This document shows, in pieces, positions 8,833 through 18,429 of a stretch of DNA of 64,000 bases. This DNA comes from Nitrosopumilaceae archaeon (lineage in GTDB: Archaea > Thermoproteota > Nitrososphaeria > Nitrososphaerales > Nitrosopumilaceae): the NCBI GenBank assembly GCA_022823825.1, contig JAJEHG010000065.1, positions 16,087-80,086 of the forward strand, given 5' to 3'. Position 1 is the stretch's first letter. Every line of letters begins with the position of its first letter. Under the pieces are notes generated by a model. It had not been told where the DNA came from, searched no databases, and worked only from the letters and a program-made list of their open reading frames with translations. Position numbers and translations under genes: made by a program.

Positions 8833-10275
8833 TTAGCGGTACTTGTAGTGCTGTTCAATCTCCGCATCCTCGTTGTATCTGGTCTCCTCGACCTCGACGA
8901 ACTTTGCAAGCTCCTCGTCCGTATTGATGCCAAGCTCGCGGCCTTCCCATTTTGACTCGATCAGGTATGCAATCCATGCCCTTACCTGGTACGACATCTT
9001 CCTGGACAGTGGCTCCAGAAATCCCTCGACAATGGTGCGTTCGGCCTCCTCCTTGCTGAGGCACCTTGACTGCAGGTAGAATATCTGTTCCTCGTCGATC
9101 TGGGCGACTGACGCAGAATGTGTGGCCTTGACGTCGTTTGTCAGGATTTCCAGTCCCGGTATGGCGTCGGACTTGGCGTCGGGATCAAGCAGGATGGACC
9201 TGCCTGACAGAAATGAGTTTGACTTTGTCGCGTTCTCCTTTATGCGTATCATGCCCTTGAACAGTGACTTGGACTTGTCGCGCAGGATGGACTTTTCGAC
9301 GACCCTGCCCTCGGTTGCGGGACTCTCGTGGTTCACCTCGGTCTGGATGTCAAAGGACTGGTCCGCATTGCCGAACACCACCTCCGAGTCGTTTACAGAC
9401 GCCCCGCTGCCGCGCAAAAAGTAGTCTATGCGGTACCTGCTCAGCTGGGCCCCGAAGAGTCCCGAGTACCAGTTCACCAGGGCGTCCTGCGACATGTCAG
9501 TAAGCCGGGTCGAAAAGTTGACGGCCGACTGGTCGAGCATCTGGAGCGTCGTCACGTCAAGGCGCGAGTTGGCGCCCACCGTCGTGTTGAGCATCTCCAT
9601 ATATGACGGCTGCAGGGCCGCCGGAGATACAGAACCGCCGTCGCCGGGCCTTGGCGAGTACATCTCCTGGACTATGGTGGCCCTCGCCGAGTCCCCCACT
9701 GCAATGACGTTGCGGGATATTACAGACGAGCCGTCCTGGGGCAGGCAGACCAGCGCGTATATGGGCCTGTCAATCTGGACCCCGTTGGGCACGTGTACGA
9801 ACACCCCGGAGTTAAAGGCCGCGTTGTTCAGAGCGGTAAACTTGTCGCCCTCCGAGTCCGACGACTCTAGGGCGGTGCGCACGGCCGACTCGCTCCTGCC
9901 GTCATTTAGCGCGTCATATATGGAGCTGATCACAACGCCCTTGGCCGCCGCGTCATCCGGAATGTTTACGCGGACAATGCGGGTGCCCACCTGTATGATC
10001 GACATCTCGTCCTTCAGTTCCGCAATCCGGCGGCCCAGAAACTCGGGCTCGGCGTCGGATGCCGACAGGCCGGGCGGCAGCAGCACCTGCGCGGGATCAA
10101 GCCTCCTGGCGTCGGTATACTTGTTGTACAGCGGCGAGGTCTCAAGCGGCAGCCGGCCGTACGCCTCAAACGAGCTGCGCCTGTACTCTTGAAGCCACTG
10201 CGGATCGCGCCCCTGGGCGGATATCGCGTCTATATGGGACTCGTCGAGTTCGGACAGCTTTTGAAGTGTGGACAT
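8833..10275 (-). CDS. sufD: Fe-S cluster assembly protein SufD
   Basis: SufBD-type C-terminal core (KSLFKGMIRI, ILTNDVKATHSASVAQIDEEQIFYLQSRCLSKEEAERTIVEGFLEP). Confidence 0.9.
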   Translation of the reverse strand: MSTLQKLSELDESHIDAISAQGRDPQWLQEYRRSSFEAYGRLPLETSPLYNKYTDARRLDPAQVLLPPGLSASDAEPEFLGRRIAELKDEMSIIQVGTRIVRVNIPDDAAAKGVVISSIYDALNDGRSESAVRTALESSDSEGDKFTALNNAAFNSGVFVHVPNGVQIDRPIYALVCLPQDGSSVISRNVIAVGDSARATIVQEMYSPRPGDGGSVSPAALQPSYMEMLNTTVGANSRLDVTTLQMLDQSAVNFSTRLTDMSQDALVNWYSGLFGAQLSRYRIDYFLRGSGASVNDSEVVFGNADQSFDIQTEVNHESPATEGRVVEKSILRDKSKSLFKGMIRIKENATKSNSFLSGRSILLDPDAKSDAIPGLEILTNDVKATHSASVAQIDEEQIFYLQSRCLSKEEAERTIVEGFLEPLSRKMSYQVRAWIAYLIESKWEGRELGINTDEELAKFVEVEETRYNEDAEIEQHYKYR

Positions 10276-10313
10276 TGCATTATCAACTCACAGGCAGCGG
10301 GCAGGCACGACGG

Positions 10314-11726
10314 TCACCCCACGGAGTCGTCCATCTCGAGTTTTATCAGCCGGTTCAGCTCCACCGCATACTCCATCGGAAGCTCCTTTGTGAACGGCTC
10401 CATGAACCCGTTTACTATCAGCGACAGGGCCTCCTCCTCTGTAAAGCCCCGGCTCATCAGGTAGAATATCTGGTCGTCGCCTATCTTGCCTACTGTGGCC
10501 TCGTGCGTGATGGTGGCGTCCTCCTGGTTTATCTCCATGTACGGGTACGTGTCTGTCTTCGACGTGTCATCAAGAAGCAGCGCGTCGCACCTTACGGTCG
10601 ACTTTACGTTGGTCGCGCCCTTTGCCACGTTGAGCAGTCCGCGGTATGTGGAACGTCCGTCATGCCTGCTCACCGACTTTGAGGTGATCTTCGACTTTGT
10701 GTTTGGCGCCAGGTGCACCATCTTGGCGCCCGTGTCCTGGTGCTGCCCCTTGCCTGCAAAGGCAATCGACAGCGTCTCGCCGTATGCGCGCTGTCCCATC
10801 AGGTACACGCCGGGGTACTTCATCGTGAGGCGGCTTCCAATGTTGCCGTCAATCCATTCCACCGTGGCCCCCTCGTACGCGTAGGCGCGCTTTGTCACCA
10901 GATTGTACACGTCGTTGCTCCAGTTCTGGATTGTGGTATACCGCAGGTGGGCGTCTTTGTGGGCCACCAGTTCCACCACCGCGGAGTGCAGCGACTCGGA
11001 CGAGTATACGGGAGCCGTGCATCCCTCTATGTAGTGGACGTCTGCGCCCTCGTCTACGATGATCAGGGTGCGCTCAAACTGCCCGATATTCTCCGCGTTT
11101 ATCCTAAAGTATGCCTGGAGTGGCATGTCGACCTTTACGCCCGGCGGCACGTAGATGAACGAGCCGCCGCTCCAGACTGCGCTGTTGAGTGCTGCAAACT
11201 TGTTGTCCTCAGGCGGTATGACCTTGCCAAAGTACTTGCGGAATATCTCAGGCTGCTCCTTTAGCGCCGAGTCAGTGTCAAGGAACATCACGCCCTGCTT
11301 TTGCAGGTCCTCCCTGAGGTTGTGGTATACGACCTCGGACTCGTACTGGGCCCCGACGCCGGCCAGGAACTTCTTCTCGGCCTCCGGGATTCCGAGCTTG
11401 TCAAAGGTGTTCTTTACGTCGGCCGGAACGTCGTCCCAGTTCTTCTCGGTCTTTTCTGACGCCTTTGCGTAATAGTAAATGTTCTGAAAGTCTATGGTAC
11501 TCAGGTCGCCGCCCCACGTGGGCATGGGTTTTTTCATAAACGTCTCAAACGATCTAAGCCTAAAGTCGAGCATCCACTGCGGCTCGTCCTTCATCTTGCT
11601 GATTCCAATTACCGTCTCCTTTGTGAGTCCCTTTTTGCTCAGGTGGACGTACATTTCAGTAGAATCCTTAAAGTCATACTTTGAATAATCCATCTCAAGG
11701 TTCTCAGTTGCCATCACACACGACAT
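10314..11726 (-). CDS. sufB: Fe-S cluster assembly protein SufB
   Basis: [76 protein letters not shown]. Confidence 0.95.
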   Translation of the reverse strand: MSCVMATENLEMDYSKYDFKDSTEMYVHLSKKGLTKETVIGISKMKDEPQWMLDFRLRSFETFMKKPMPTWGGDLSTIDFQNIYYYAKASEKTEKNWDDVPADVKNTFDKLGIPEAEKKFLAGVGAQYESEVVYHNLREDLQKQGVMFLDTDSALKEQPEIFRKYFGKVIPPEDNKFAALNSAVWSGGSFIYVPPGVKVDMPLQAYFRINAENIGQFERTLIIVDEGADVHYIEGCTAPVYSSESLHSAVVELVAHKDAHLRYTTIQNWSNDVYNLVTKRAYAYEGATVEWIDGNIGSRLTMKYPGVYLMGQRAYGETLSIAFAGKGQHQDTGAKMVHLAPNTKSKITSKSVSRHDGRSTYRGLLNVAKGATNVKSTVRCDALLLDDTSKTDTYPYMEINQEDATITHEATVGKIGDDQIFYLMSRGFTEEEALSLIVNGFMEPFTKELPMEYAVELNRLIKLEMDDSVG

Positions 11727-11798
11727 AACGTCGTTATTATAAATAGATGTGGGAAAATAGGCAGAGCTAAATAGGCGCAGCTAAAGGAAGCAGGAGGG

Positions 11799-12626
11799 TC
11801 AGAACAGGCCCGCAAACGAGAGCAGCGCGACGCATCCCATTATGATTGCAAACCACCAAAAGCTGACCCGGCCCGCAATGCCCACAAGCACGCGCATGGA
11901 CAGGTACCCGAACGCAAACGAGAGCGCGAGCCCCACCACCAGTTCGGCGGGTTCGGCATCCGGGAGGCCGTACACAAGCAGGAGTCCCGCCTGGGCCGTC
12001 AGTACGGCTGGAATGCCCATCAGGAAGGAGAGCCGCAGGGCCTCGGGCGCAGAATATCCGCGCAGAAGAAGCGCAGAGACCGTGACGCCGGACCGTGACA
12101 GCCCGGGCAGGGCAGAGAACGCCTGAACCACCCCAAGAAGTATGGTGTCACGGAAGGTGAGCGACGCGGCGGACTTTAGGCCGGCGGCATACGCGGCAGG
12201 GCCCTGCCGCCTCTTGGTGGCATACAGGATTATTCCCGTCGCTATCAGCGCGATCCCGACCAGTCCGAGCAGGAACTCGCCGGATGCGGCGCCAGCATCC
12301 GCTGCAAGCGCAAACACGGAGAATCCGAGCGCCCCGCTCAGGAGCGTGGATATGACCAAAAACGTAATCATGCCGTCGGCGGGGTTGCCGTATCCGGGGC
12401 GGTAACCACGCGCACTGCGGAGTATGCGTGCTATGTCCCGGCGCAGGTACAGGACGGCCGAGCCGGCCGTTCCAAGATGCAGGAAAAACGACAGGTCCGC
12501 CGCGTCCCGGGGCGCGTATCCAAACAGTCCGGTCATGATGATTACGAGCTCGCCGGTGCTGGATATCGGAAGCCATTCAAGGACGCCCTGCAGCATGCCA
12601 AATACCGCGGACTCTGCAAGCGTCAT
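11799..12626 (-). CDS. uppP: Undecaprenyl-diphosphatase-like membrane phosphatase (UppP/BacA family)
   Basis: GMLQGVLEWLPISSTGELVI, QAFSALPGLSRSGVTVSALLLRG, multiple TM stretches. Confidence 0.9.
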   Translation of the reverse strand: MTLAESAVFGMLQGVLEWLPISSTGELVIIMTGLFGYAPRDAADLSFFLHLGTAGSAVLYLRRDIARILRSARGYRPGYGNPADGMITFLVISTLLSGALGFSVFALAADAGAASGEFLLGLVGIALIATGIILYATKRRQGPAAYAAGLKSAASLTFRDTILLGVVQAFSALPGLSRSGVTVSALLLRGYSAPEALRLSFLMGIPAVLTAQAGLLLVYGLPDAEPAELVVGLALSFAFGYLSMRVLVGIAGRVSFWWFAIIMGCVALLSFAGLF

Positions 12627-12690
12627 AGGCGGTTTGAGGCAGAGTTCTATTAATTCTAGGCGAATAGGCGGAAGGGGAAGGGCAGAGTCG

Positions 12691-13620
12691 TCACGGGACG
12701 GCGTGCGGCTCAGGCCGTTCTCGGCTGCCCACCAGGTCAAGGTAGAGGGCGTGGCGCCTCTTTTGGATTTTATTAAACGTCTTGGACGGATTCTCAAATC
12801 GCGGATAATTATCCGATATGTAACGTATCGTAATGTCGCAGTCATGTATGGCGCCGGCAGCTTCTTGCACCTTTTTTACGCTCTCAAGGACGCGCGACAT
12901 TGACGCGTCGGGACTGGCGTTGCGGTTGTTTTTGGCATTGTTTCTGGCGGTACCGGCGCCGGCATCGCCATTGCCGTCACCGCTGCGTCCTGCAGACATC
13001 ACCTCGTCTTCTAGCAGGTAGCGCAGCTTCTTGACAGTCTTTCTCATCTCATGCAGTTCCTTTGTCTTCGACTCGTCAGATGCCATGACCTGCGACTCGC
13101 GCCTCACCACATCAAATAGGAACCATATCTTCCTTTTGCGCCGCGCGGCCACTGCGTGAGGGTCAACCGGCGGCATCGCAGGAAGTCGAGCAGCGGCAAG
13201 CTTTCTGGCATCTCCAAGTATGTCGAACAGCGCCGGACCCTTGCCCCGGGACAGGTTTGCCACAGGCTCAGAGTCGGGCGGCACGCCAAGCCGCATCAGC
13301 GTGTTCCGTATCACGTCAGAGTCGCGGAGGCGGCTGTTTCTCCTGAACAGGGACTTTGCGCGCATGACATATTTTTTGCTCCGCGCAGTCCTTGCCGACT
13401 TTGGCAGGGCCCCGTGGGTTGACTCGAGTCTCCGCACGGACGTTCGCAGGTTGTGTATCTGCTCCTCGCCCTGACTGTCAAGATATTCCTGCAGCCTCCT
13501 TGCAAACAGGTCGAGCCTCCGCTGCATGATGTCAGGAGGCAGCCCAGGTCTTGCGCTGCTGTCGTTGCTGCTGCCGCCGCCGCCACCTGCATGTTTCTGG
13601 TTTTTGCCCATTCGTGTCAT
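12691..13620 (-). CDS. CHAD domain protein
   Basis: EEQIHNLRTSVRRLESTHGALPK, RNSRLRDSDVIRNTL, LHEMRKTVKKLRYLLE, AAGAIHDCDITIRY: conserved CHAD histidines/basic residues. Confidence 0.85.
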   Translation of the reverse strand: MTRMGKNQKHAGGGGGSSNDSSARPGLPPDIMQRRLDLFARRLQEYLDSQGEEQIHNLRTSVRRLESTHGALPKSARTARSKKYVMRAKSLFRRNSRLRDSDVIRNTLMRLGVPPDSEPVANLSRGKGPALFDILGDARKLAAARLPAMPPVDPHAVAARRKRKIWFLFDVVRRESQVMASDESKTKELHEMRKTVKKLRYLLEDEVMSAGRSGDGNGDAGAGTARNNAKNNRNASPDASMSRVLESVKKVQEAAGAIHDCDITIRYISDNYPRFENPSKTFNKIQKRRHALYLDLVGSRERPEPHAVP

Positions 13621-13879
13621 GTCGTACGCGCCACGGGCAATATCTGTTTGGAGGCGGACAGGGCATGCCAACTCTGCACTGCCCCCAGTCGCGTTCGTCG
13701 GAGGACCGATGTGACGCCGCTTGGCGGGAAAATGAACGGCGCGGCTGGCAAGACACGCTTCAGGATTTACGTTCGGCATGCGTGTATGTTCAGGAAGATT
13801 CGAGGCACGAATCTGCAGAATTCGTGGCTCCAAGGCCCATATCACAAAAAGGGCATTCGGCAGAGGCGTCTTGCAGGCG

Positions 13880-14833
13880 TCACGCCTTTGAGAGATACCG
13901 CAGTATCGGCTTTCTGAGGCCGTCGTTGAGCGCCTCCACGGAGCGGTTGCCGTTTACCATGTTGAGCCCGTACTGCTGCTTTAGCACCTCGAACTCGCGC
14001 GCAAGCCTCTGCTGGTATCTGATGAAAGAGTCGTACATGTTCTTTGAGATGCCCATGTCGGCTCCCGACTCGTAATAGTCCAGGCTCTGCCTCTTTGCAA
14101 AGACGCGGTGTACAAGCACGTACGGGTCCACGTCCAAGTAAAACGTCATGTCCGGCACGAGTGCAAAGCTGTACAGGTTGCTCGACCAGCTGCGCTTTAT
14201 GCCGCGGACAGTATTCCTTGCCATCAAGGTGTAGATGTATCGATCGGCCAGCACGACATAGCCGGCCTGGAGCGCGGGTATGATCTTGTGCTCCAGCTGG
14301 TCGGCAAAGTCTGCCGCGTAAAACATTGCAAGGGTCCTAACGCCAAGCGATATGTTGCGCTTGGCCTCTAGTATGCCCTGACCGATTATCTCCGAGCGCG
14401 TGAGCCCCGTGTTTAGCACGGCGTACCCTTCTGCCTCCAGCTGCGTGGTGAGCAGCTCGATCTGGGTGCTTCTTCCGGACGCGTCGGGCCCCTCTATTAC
14501 AATCAGGCGCCCCGCTATCTCAATGTCGCGCAGGTAGTGCAACCCGCCGAACTTTTTCGTCCCGTACCATTTGGGCTTGCGGGACTTCATGCCGCCCACG
14601 TTGCCGCCGGCGCCGTCACCATCGCCGCGGTTGCCGCCGCCGGCCGTGCCGGCATCCTCCGCGCCCGCAAGCTGGCGGTATATATCAGAGTCATAGTATG
14701 CGTGGCTGTCAGAGTACTCCTCAGTAATGCCGCCGGCCCCGGAGTCGTCAGGCGCGTCATCACTCTCATAGTCCTCCTCGGCACCGTCAGGCACGGAGCG
14801 GCCGTATACGGCGCGCTCTGCTGCTGCTGCCAC
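13880..14833 (-). CDS. Thymidylate kinase-like P-loop kinase, paralogue A, acidic low-complexity N-terminus
   Basis: LIVIEGPDASGRSTQIELL Walker A, VLADRYIYTLMARN DRY motif. Confidence 0.82.
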   Translation of the reverse strand: MAAAAERAVYGRSVPDGAEEDYESDDAPDDSGAGGITEEYSDSHAYYDSDIYRQLAGAEDAGTAGGGNRGDGDGAGGNVGGMKSRKPKWYGTKKFGGLHYLRDIEIAGRLIVIEGPDASGRSTQIELLTTQLEAEGYAVLNTGLTRSEIIGQGILEAKRNISLGVRTLAMFYAADFADQLEHKIIPALQAGYVVLADRYIYTLMARNTVRGIKRSWSSNLYSFALVPDMTFYLDVDPYVLVHRVFAKRQSLDYYESGADMGISKNMYDSFIRYQQRLAREFEVLKQQYGLNMVNGNRSVEALNDGLRKPILRYLSKA

Positions 14834-14873
14834 CGTCCCGGACGCGTCGCGTACGGATGCAGAGTCACTCGCG

Positions 14874-15662
14874 TCAGACGTGCTCTGGCACCTCCAGAAC
14901 GGTCTTCTTTTTGAGCTTCTTTGGAAGCAGCTTGCGCACCTTGGCCCGCATGATCATTTGTTGTTCGTGGATGGGCATCGTGGCATCCATGACCACAAAG
15001 CTCTCGCGCTTGTGCATCGCTTCATACTGCTCTACGATGCGATGCTGGAATATCCTAAAGCTCTCGTAGAGGTCCTTTGAGAGGTTCAGATCGGCGCCAG
15101 CTTCATAAAATTTCAGCTTTGGCCTGCCGGACAGTATGCGGTCCATCGCGGTATCAAGCGGCACCCTAAAGTAGAATGCAATGTCGGGCTTTATGGCAAA
15201 GTCGTAGACCTTGCGGACCCACGCCGGGTCGCAGCCCCGCGTCACGTCCCGGGCGTACGCGGTATAGACGTACCGATCGGCCAGCACGAAATAGCCGGCA
15301 TGGAGCAGCGGCAGTATGTGCCGCTCAAACCGATCGGCAAAATCCGTCGCGTGAAGAAGGCTAAACGTGGTGGGTGTCAGGGCCTCCTTTTTCTTGCCCT
15401 TGGATGTTATGGAGCGGACTATATCCGAAGAGTTCCACTCCGTGCGAAAGACCTCAAACATGTTGTACCGCAGCCATTTTTCAAGCAGTAGCAGCTGGGT
15501 GGACTTGCCAGAGCCGTCTATCCCCTCGACTACGATAAGCTTGCCCGGGACGTCCCTCCTCCGCGGGCGGCGCCTCCCGGCTTCGGCCTTTTTGGATTCC
15601 GCCTGGCCCGCGGCACCGTGTTCGCCGTCCGCGGCGCCAGAGCGCGAGGATGCAGCCATCAT
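14874..15662 (-). CDS. Thymidylate kinase-like P-loop kinase, paralogue B
   Basis: LIVVEGIDGSGKSTQLLLLEKWL, TEWNSSDIV, HATDFADRFERHILPLLHAGYFVLADRYVYTAYARD. Confidence 0.87.
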   Translation of the reverse strand: MMAASSRSGAADGEHGAAGQAESKKAEAGRRRPRRRDVPGKLIVVEGIDGSGKSTQLLLLEKWLRYNMFEVFRTEWNSSDIVRSITSKGKKKEALTPTTFSLLHATDFADRFERHILPLLHAGYFVLADRYVYTAYARDVTRGCDPAWVRKVYDFAIKPDIAFYFRVPLDTAMDRILSGRPKLKFYEAGADLNLSKDLYESFRIFQHRIVEQYEAMHKRESFVVMDATMPIHEQQMIMRAKVRKLLPKKLKKKTVLEVPEHV

Positions 15663-15747
15663 GCATGGCTTTTGCCCGCAAATAGACTATAAGTCTTGCA
15701 AATAGTCCACAGTGCCGCCTGTGGCTACGCGGGCAGACGCACGTGCG

Positions 15748-17502
15748 TCATCCAACGACCCGGATGTCCGGACGGAACGGGATTCCAAACGCGTCCTCCA
15801 GCTGGGAGCACGCTTCCCTGAACATGAGTTGCGGAAAGCGGCTTCCAGACGGCACGCGTACGGCAAGCGTGACGGAGCCGCCTTTGCCAAACTCCGGAAC
15901 CATGTCGGCCGAGGATTTTTCGAGTATCTGGTACGCAAGCACAATGGCCGACATCCGGCGTATCCGTTTTTTGTCGTACGAGTAGGCTATGGATTCAAAG
16001 TTGAGCAGGTTTATGTCCGCCTTGCGGCGCTTTCTCAGGTGCATCAGGGCCAGCGCGGCTGCAAGCTGTTCGCCATGGCTCAGGTGCGAGTCGTCGTCCA
16101 TTATGGTATACAGTATGTTTGAGATGTCCCTAAACGACCTCAGGCGGTCAATCTGCTCCAGCGCGTACCGTATTACGGGCCGGTCGACAGGGTGCAGGAG
16201 ATTTGCAGACAGGAGGAGTTCCACGAGCGCGTCGATTTTGGATGACACGAGGGCCGAAGACGGGGAGACCGCGCTGAGGACCGTCTCTCGGATGTGCTGC
16301 TCGTCTATGTGCTGTGACTTGAACGCGGCCGGGTGCTGTATTGACAGCGCAAGCGCGCCCTCCCGCAGCCCGTGCGCGCTGACAGTCAGCCTTTCACATT
16401 TTACGCTTTTGAGAAACGACATTATTACGAGTACGGAGGCGCGCAAGGTGTCGGCCCGCGAGGAGTTTATTGTGGGAATCTTTGCAATCTTGTCAGGGGG
16501 CATGTCACGTATCTTTCTCCATATATCCTCAAGGTCAGTCACGGAGAGCTGGTAGTTGTGGGTCTTTGAGAGCGGGTAGCCTTTGGCATCCTGCACGTAT
16601 TTGGTAAGCGAGCGGAGCACCCCGCCGACTCCCACCATGGTAACCGCCGGAAGCCCGGTCCCGGCGGCGGCGTCGCGGCCGCCTTTGTCACTGTGATCAT
16701 TGCCGTCGTCGCTGCCGTCGCTGCCGTCGCCGGCGCCATTGTCACTGCCCGCGCTGCCGTCGTCGCCCGCCGAGGGCAGCTCGCCGTCCTTTATCTCCAA
16801 GTCCCTCAGTGGCGGCAGCACCTTGCCGATGTACTTTTTCATGGCTTCAAAGTCCACATCCTCGTACTTGGAATCTTCGGCGAACTTTTGCGTCAGCCGC
16901 AGGGAGCCGAGCGGGAAAGAGTGCGCGCTTTTTACCTTGTAGTTCTTTGCAGTGACGACCTCTAGGCTTCCCCCGCCGATGTCAAAGAAGAGCACCGACG
17001 GGATGTGCAGCATGCGCACGGCCCCCGTGTACGAATAGAGGGCCTCGTCCCTGTCTGACAGTATCTTAAAGTCAAGGCCGGTCTCTCGGCGTATGCGATC
17101 AATTATGTCGCGGCGGTTCTTTGCGTCGCGTACCGCGCTGGTCGCCACCGCAACCACGTGCCGTATTCCCTCAAAGTCTATCGCCTCGCGGAACAGCCTG
17201 AGCGTCTCGACCGTGCGGTCCACGTACTCGGGCTGCATGACCCCGCCCTTGATCCCCTCAAAGAGGCGCAGGCGCACAGATCTCTGTTGATAGAGCTTGA
17301 AGTCGTTGTGCGCGTCCATGGTATAGTGCGAGAGTTTCACAGAGTTTGATCCCAGATCAAGCACGGACGCCGCGGGCCTGCTTGATTCCCCCCGGGCCAT
17401 CTCCGCGGGGATCCGTGACGTCTCAATGCGTCGCGCAGAGTCAATCGCGGCGTGCAGCTCCGGCATCATCACGCTAACGCCAAACCGCATTAATAATAAC
17501 AA
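15748..17502 (-). CDS. ppx: Ppx/GppA family exopolyphosphatase with HD-like C-terminal region and internal low-complexity insert
   Basis: VLDLGSNSVKLSHYTMD, VATSAVRDAKNRRDII, FFDIGGGSLEVV, GVGGVLRSL, SAHGLREGAL. Confidence 0.9.
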   Translation of the reverse strand: MLLLMRFGVSVMMPELHAAIDSARRIETSRIPAEMARGESSRPAASVLDLGSNSVKLSHYTMDAHNDFKLYQQRSVRLRLFEGIKGGVMQPEYVDRTVETLRLFREAIDFEGIRHVVAVATSAVRDAKNRRDIIDRIRRETGLDFKILSDRDEALYSYTGAVRMLHIPSVLFFDIGGGSLEVVTAKNYKVKSAHSFPLGSLRLTQKFAEDSKYEDVDFEAMKKYIGKVLPPLRDLEIKDGELPSAGDDGSAGSDNGAGDGSDGSDDGNDHSDKGGRDAAAGTGLPAVTMVGVGGVLRSLTKYVQDAKGYPLSKTHNYQLSVTDLEDIWRKIRDMPPDKIAKIPTINSSRADTLRASVLVIMSFLKSVKCERLTVSAHGLREGALALSIQHPAAFKSQHIDEQHIRETVLSAVSPSSALVSSKIDALVELLLSANLLHPVDRPVIRYALEQIDRLRSFRDISNILYTIMDDDSHLSHGEQLAAALALMHLRKRRKADINLLNFESIAYSYDKKRIRRMSAIVLAYQILEKSSADMVPEFGKGGSVTLAVRVPSGSRFPQLMFREACSQLEDAFGIPFRPDIRVVG

Positions 17503-17674
17503 TTGTGTTCAATCGCGACTATGCAGGTGGCAGCGGCCCGGCCATGGCTCCGTGCTTTGCGTATTTTGCGATCGGATGTGTCACGATCGCGGCTCATTCC
17601 CACAACGCGTCAACGCGTAATATGCGGGAGTGCTATCCGCGGCCGATAACTTGCGTTGCGCCGTACGGGAGGCG

Positions 17675-18277
17675 TCAGCGAGCCGCGCGGCGACACAGTC
17701 TAAGCTGCTTTGGAGTCATCAGGCTTCGCAGAAACCCCCTCATCGTTTGCGCGTCCGCGTTTGCCCGTATGATTGCAAGCCCGCCCTTTTTGAGATTTAT
17801 GGCCGCGTCGGGCGCGTCCCCGTACGCGCGTCCATCGCGCGCCGCAGTACGCCCGGGTGCCGCCCGCGCATCGCGCCGTCCGGGGCGCCGGGTTATCATC
17901 GAGGATGCCAACGAGGATAGATGCGGCTCGTGTCCCACAAGCATCACGCCCGAGTCCGGGGCCATTGCGGCCAGCCGCCTGTGCGCGCCCGACACGTCCG
18001 ACTCGGGCTTTAGCTCCTGCCATATGCCGACCCGGTTGGGACCCCGGCCCGAATCCCGTTCAAGCAGCAGGCGTCCGCGTACGATCTCGGCAGTCTCGCG
18101 GGCCCTGACAAGCGGGCTTGATATTATACGGCCCGGGCGTATCCCAAGCGCCGTAATCCCAGATGCGATCTGCTCCATCTCGTCTCTGCCGGACTCAGTC
18201 AGCCTACGCTTTGCGTCGCTTGAGATGCCGGACGGGCGCTCCTCCGCCTTGCCATGCCTGAGAATGTAGATCTCCAC
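17675..18277 (-). CDS. sixA: SixA-like phosphohistidine phosphatase
   Basis: GTG start, VEIYILRHGKAEE, SSPLVRARETAEIV, VMLVGHEPHLSSLAS. Confidence 0.87.
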   Translation of the reverse strand: MEIYILRHGKAEERPSGISSDAKRRLTESGRDEMEQIASGITALGIRPGRIISSPLVRARETAEIVRGRLLLERDSGRGPNRVGIWQELKPESDVSGAHRRLAAMAPDSGVMLVGHEPHLSSLASSMITRRPGRRDARAAPGRTAARDGRAYGDAPDAAINLKKGGLAIIRANADAQTMRGFLRSLMTPKQLRLCRRAAR

Positions 18278-18429
18278 TTGTACAATATCCCGACACGCGT
18301 TTAAAAAGGCCGCAGGCATGATGTTTGGGCATGTAAGATACAGTCGACGGGGACGGCATACTGTGTCTGTCAGCGGTGCGGCGGTGGCCGGTAGCAACTG
18401 TTATTTGTGCATGGCAGATCAGCCATAAC

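Noticed and set aside
12691-13845. Full 384-aa length of the CHAD ORF
   Set aside because: First approximately 75 residues have poor composition; the start at 13620 (MTRMGKNQKH) is more credible.
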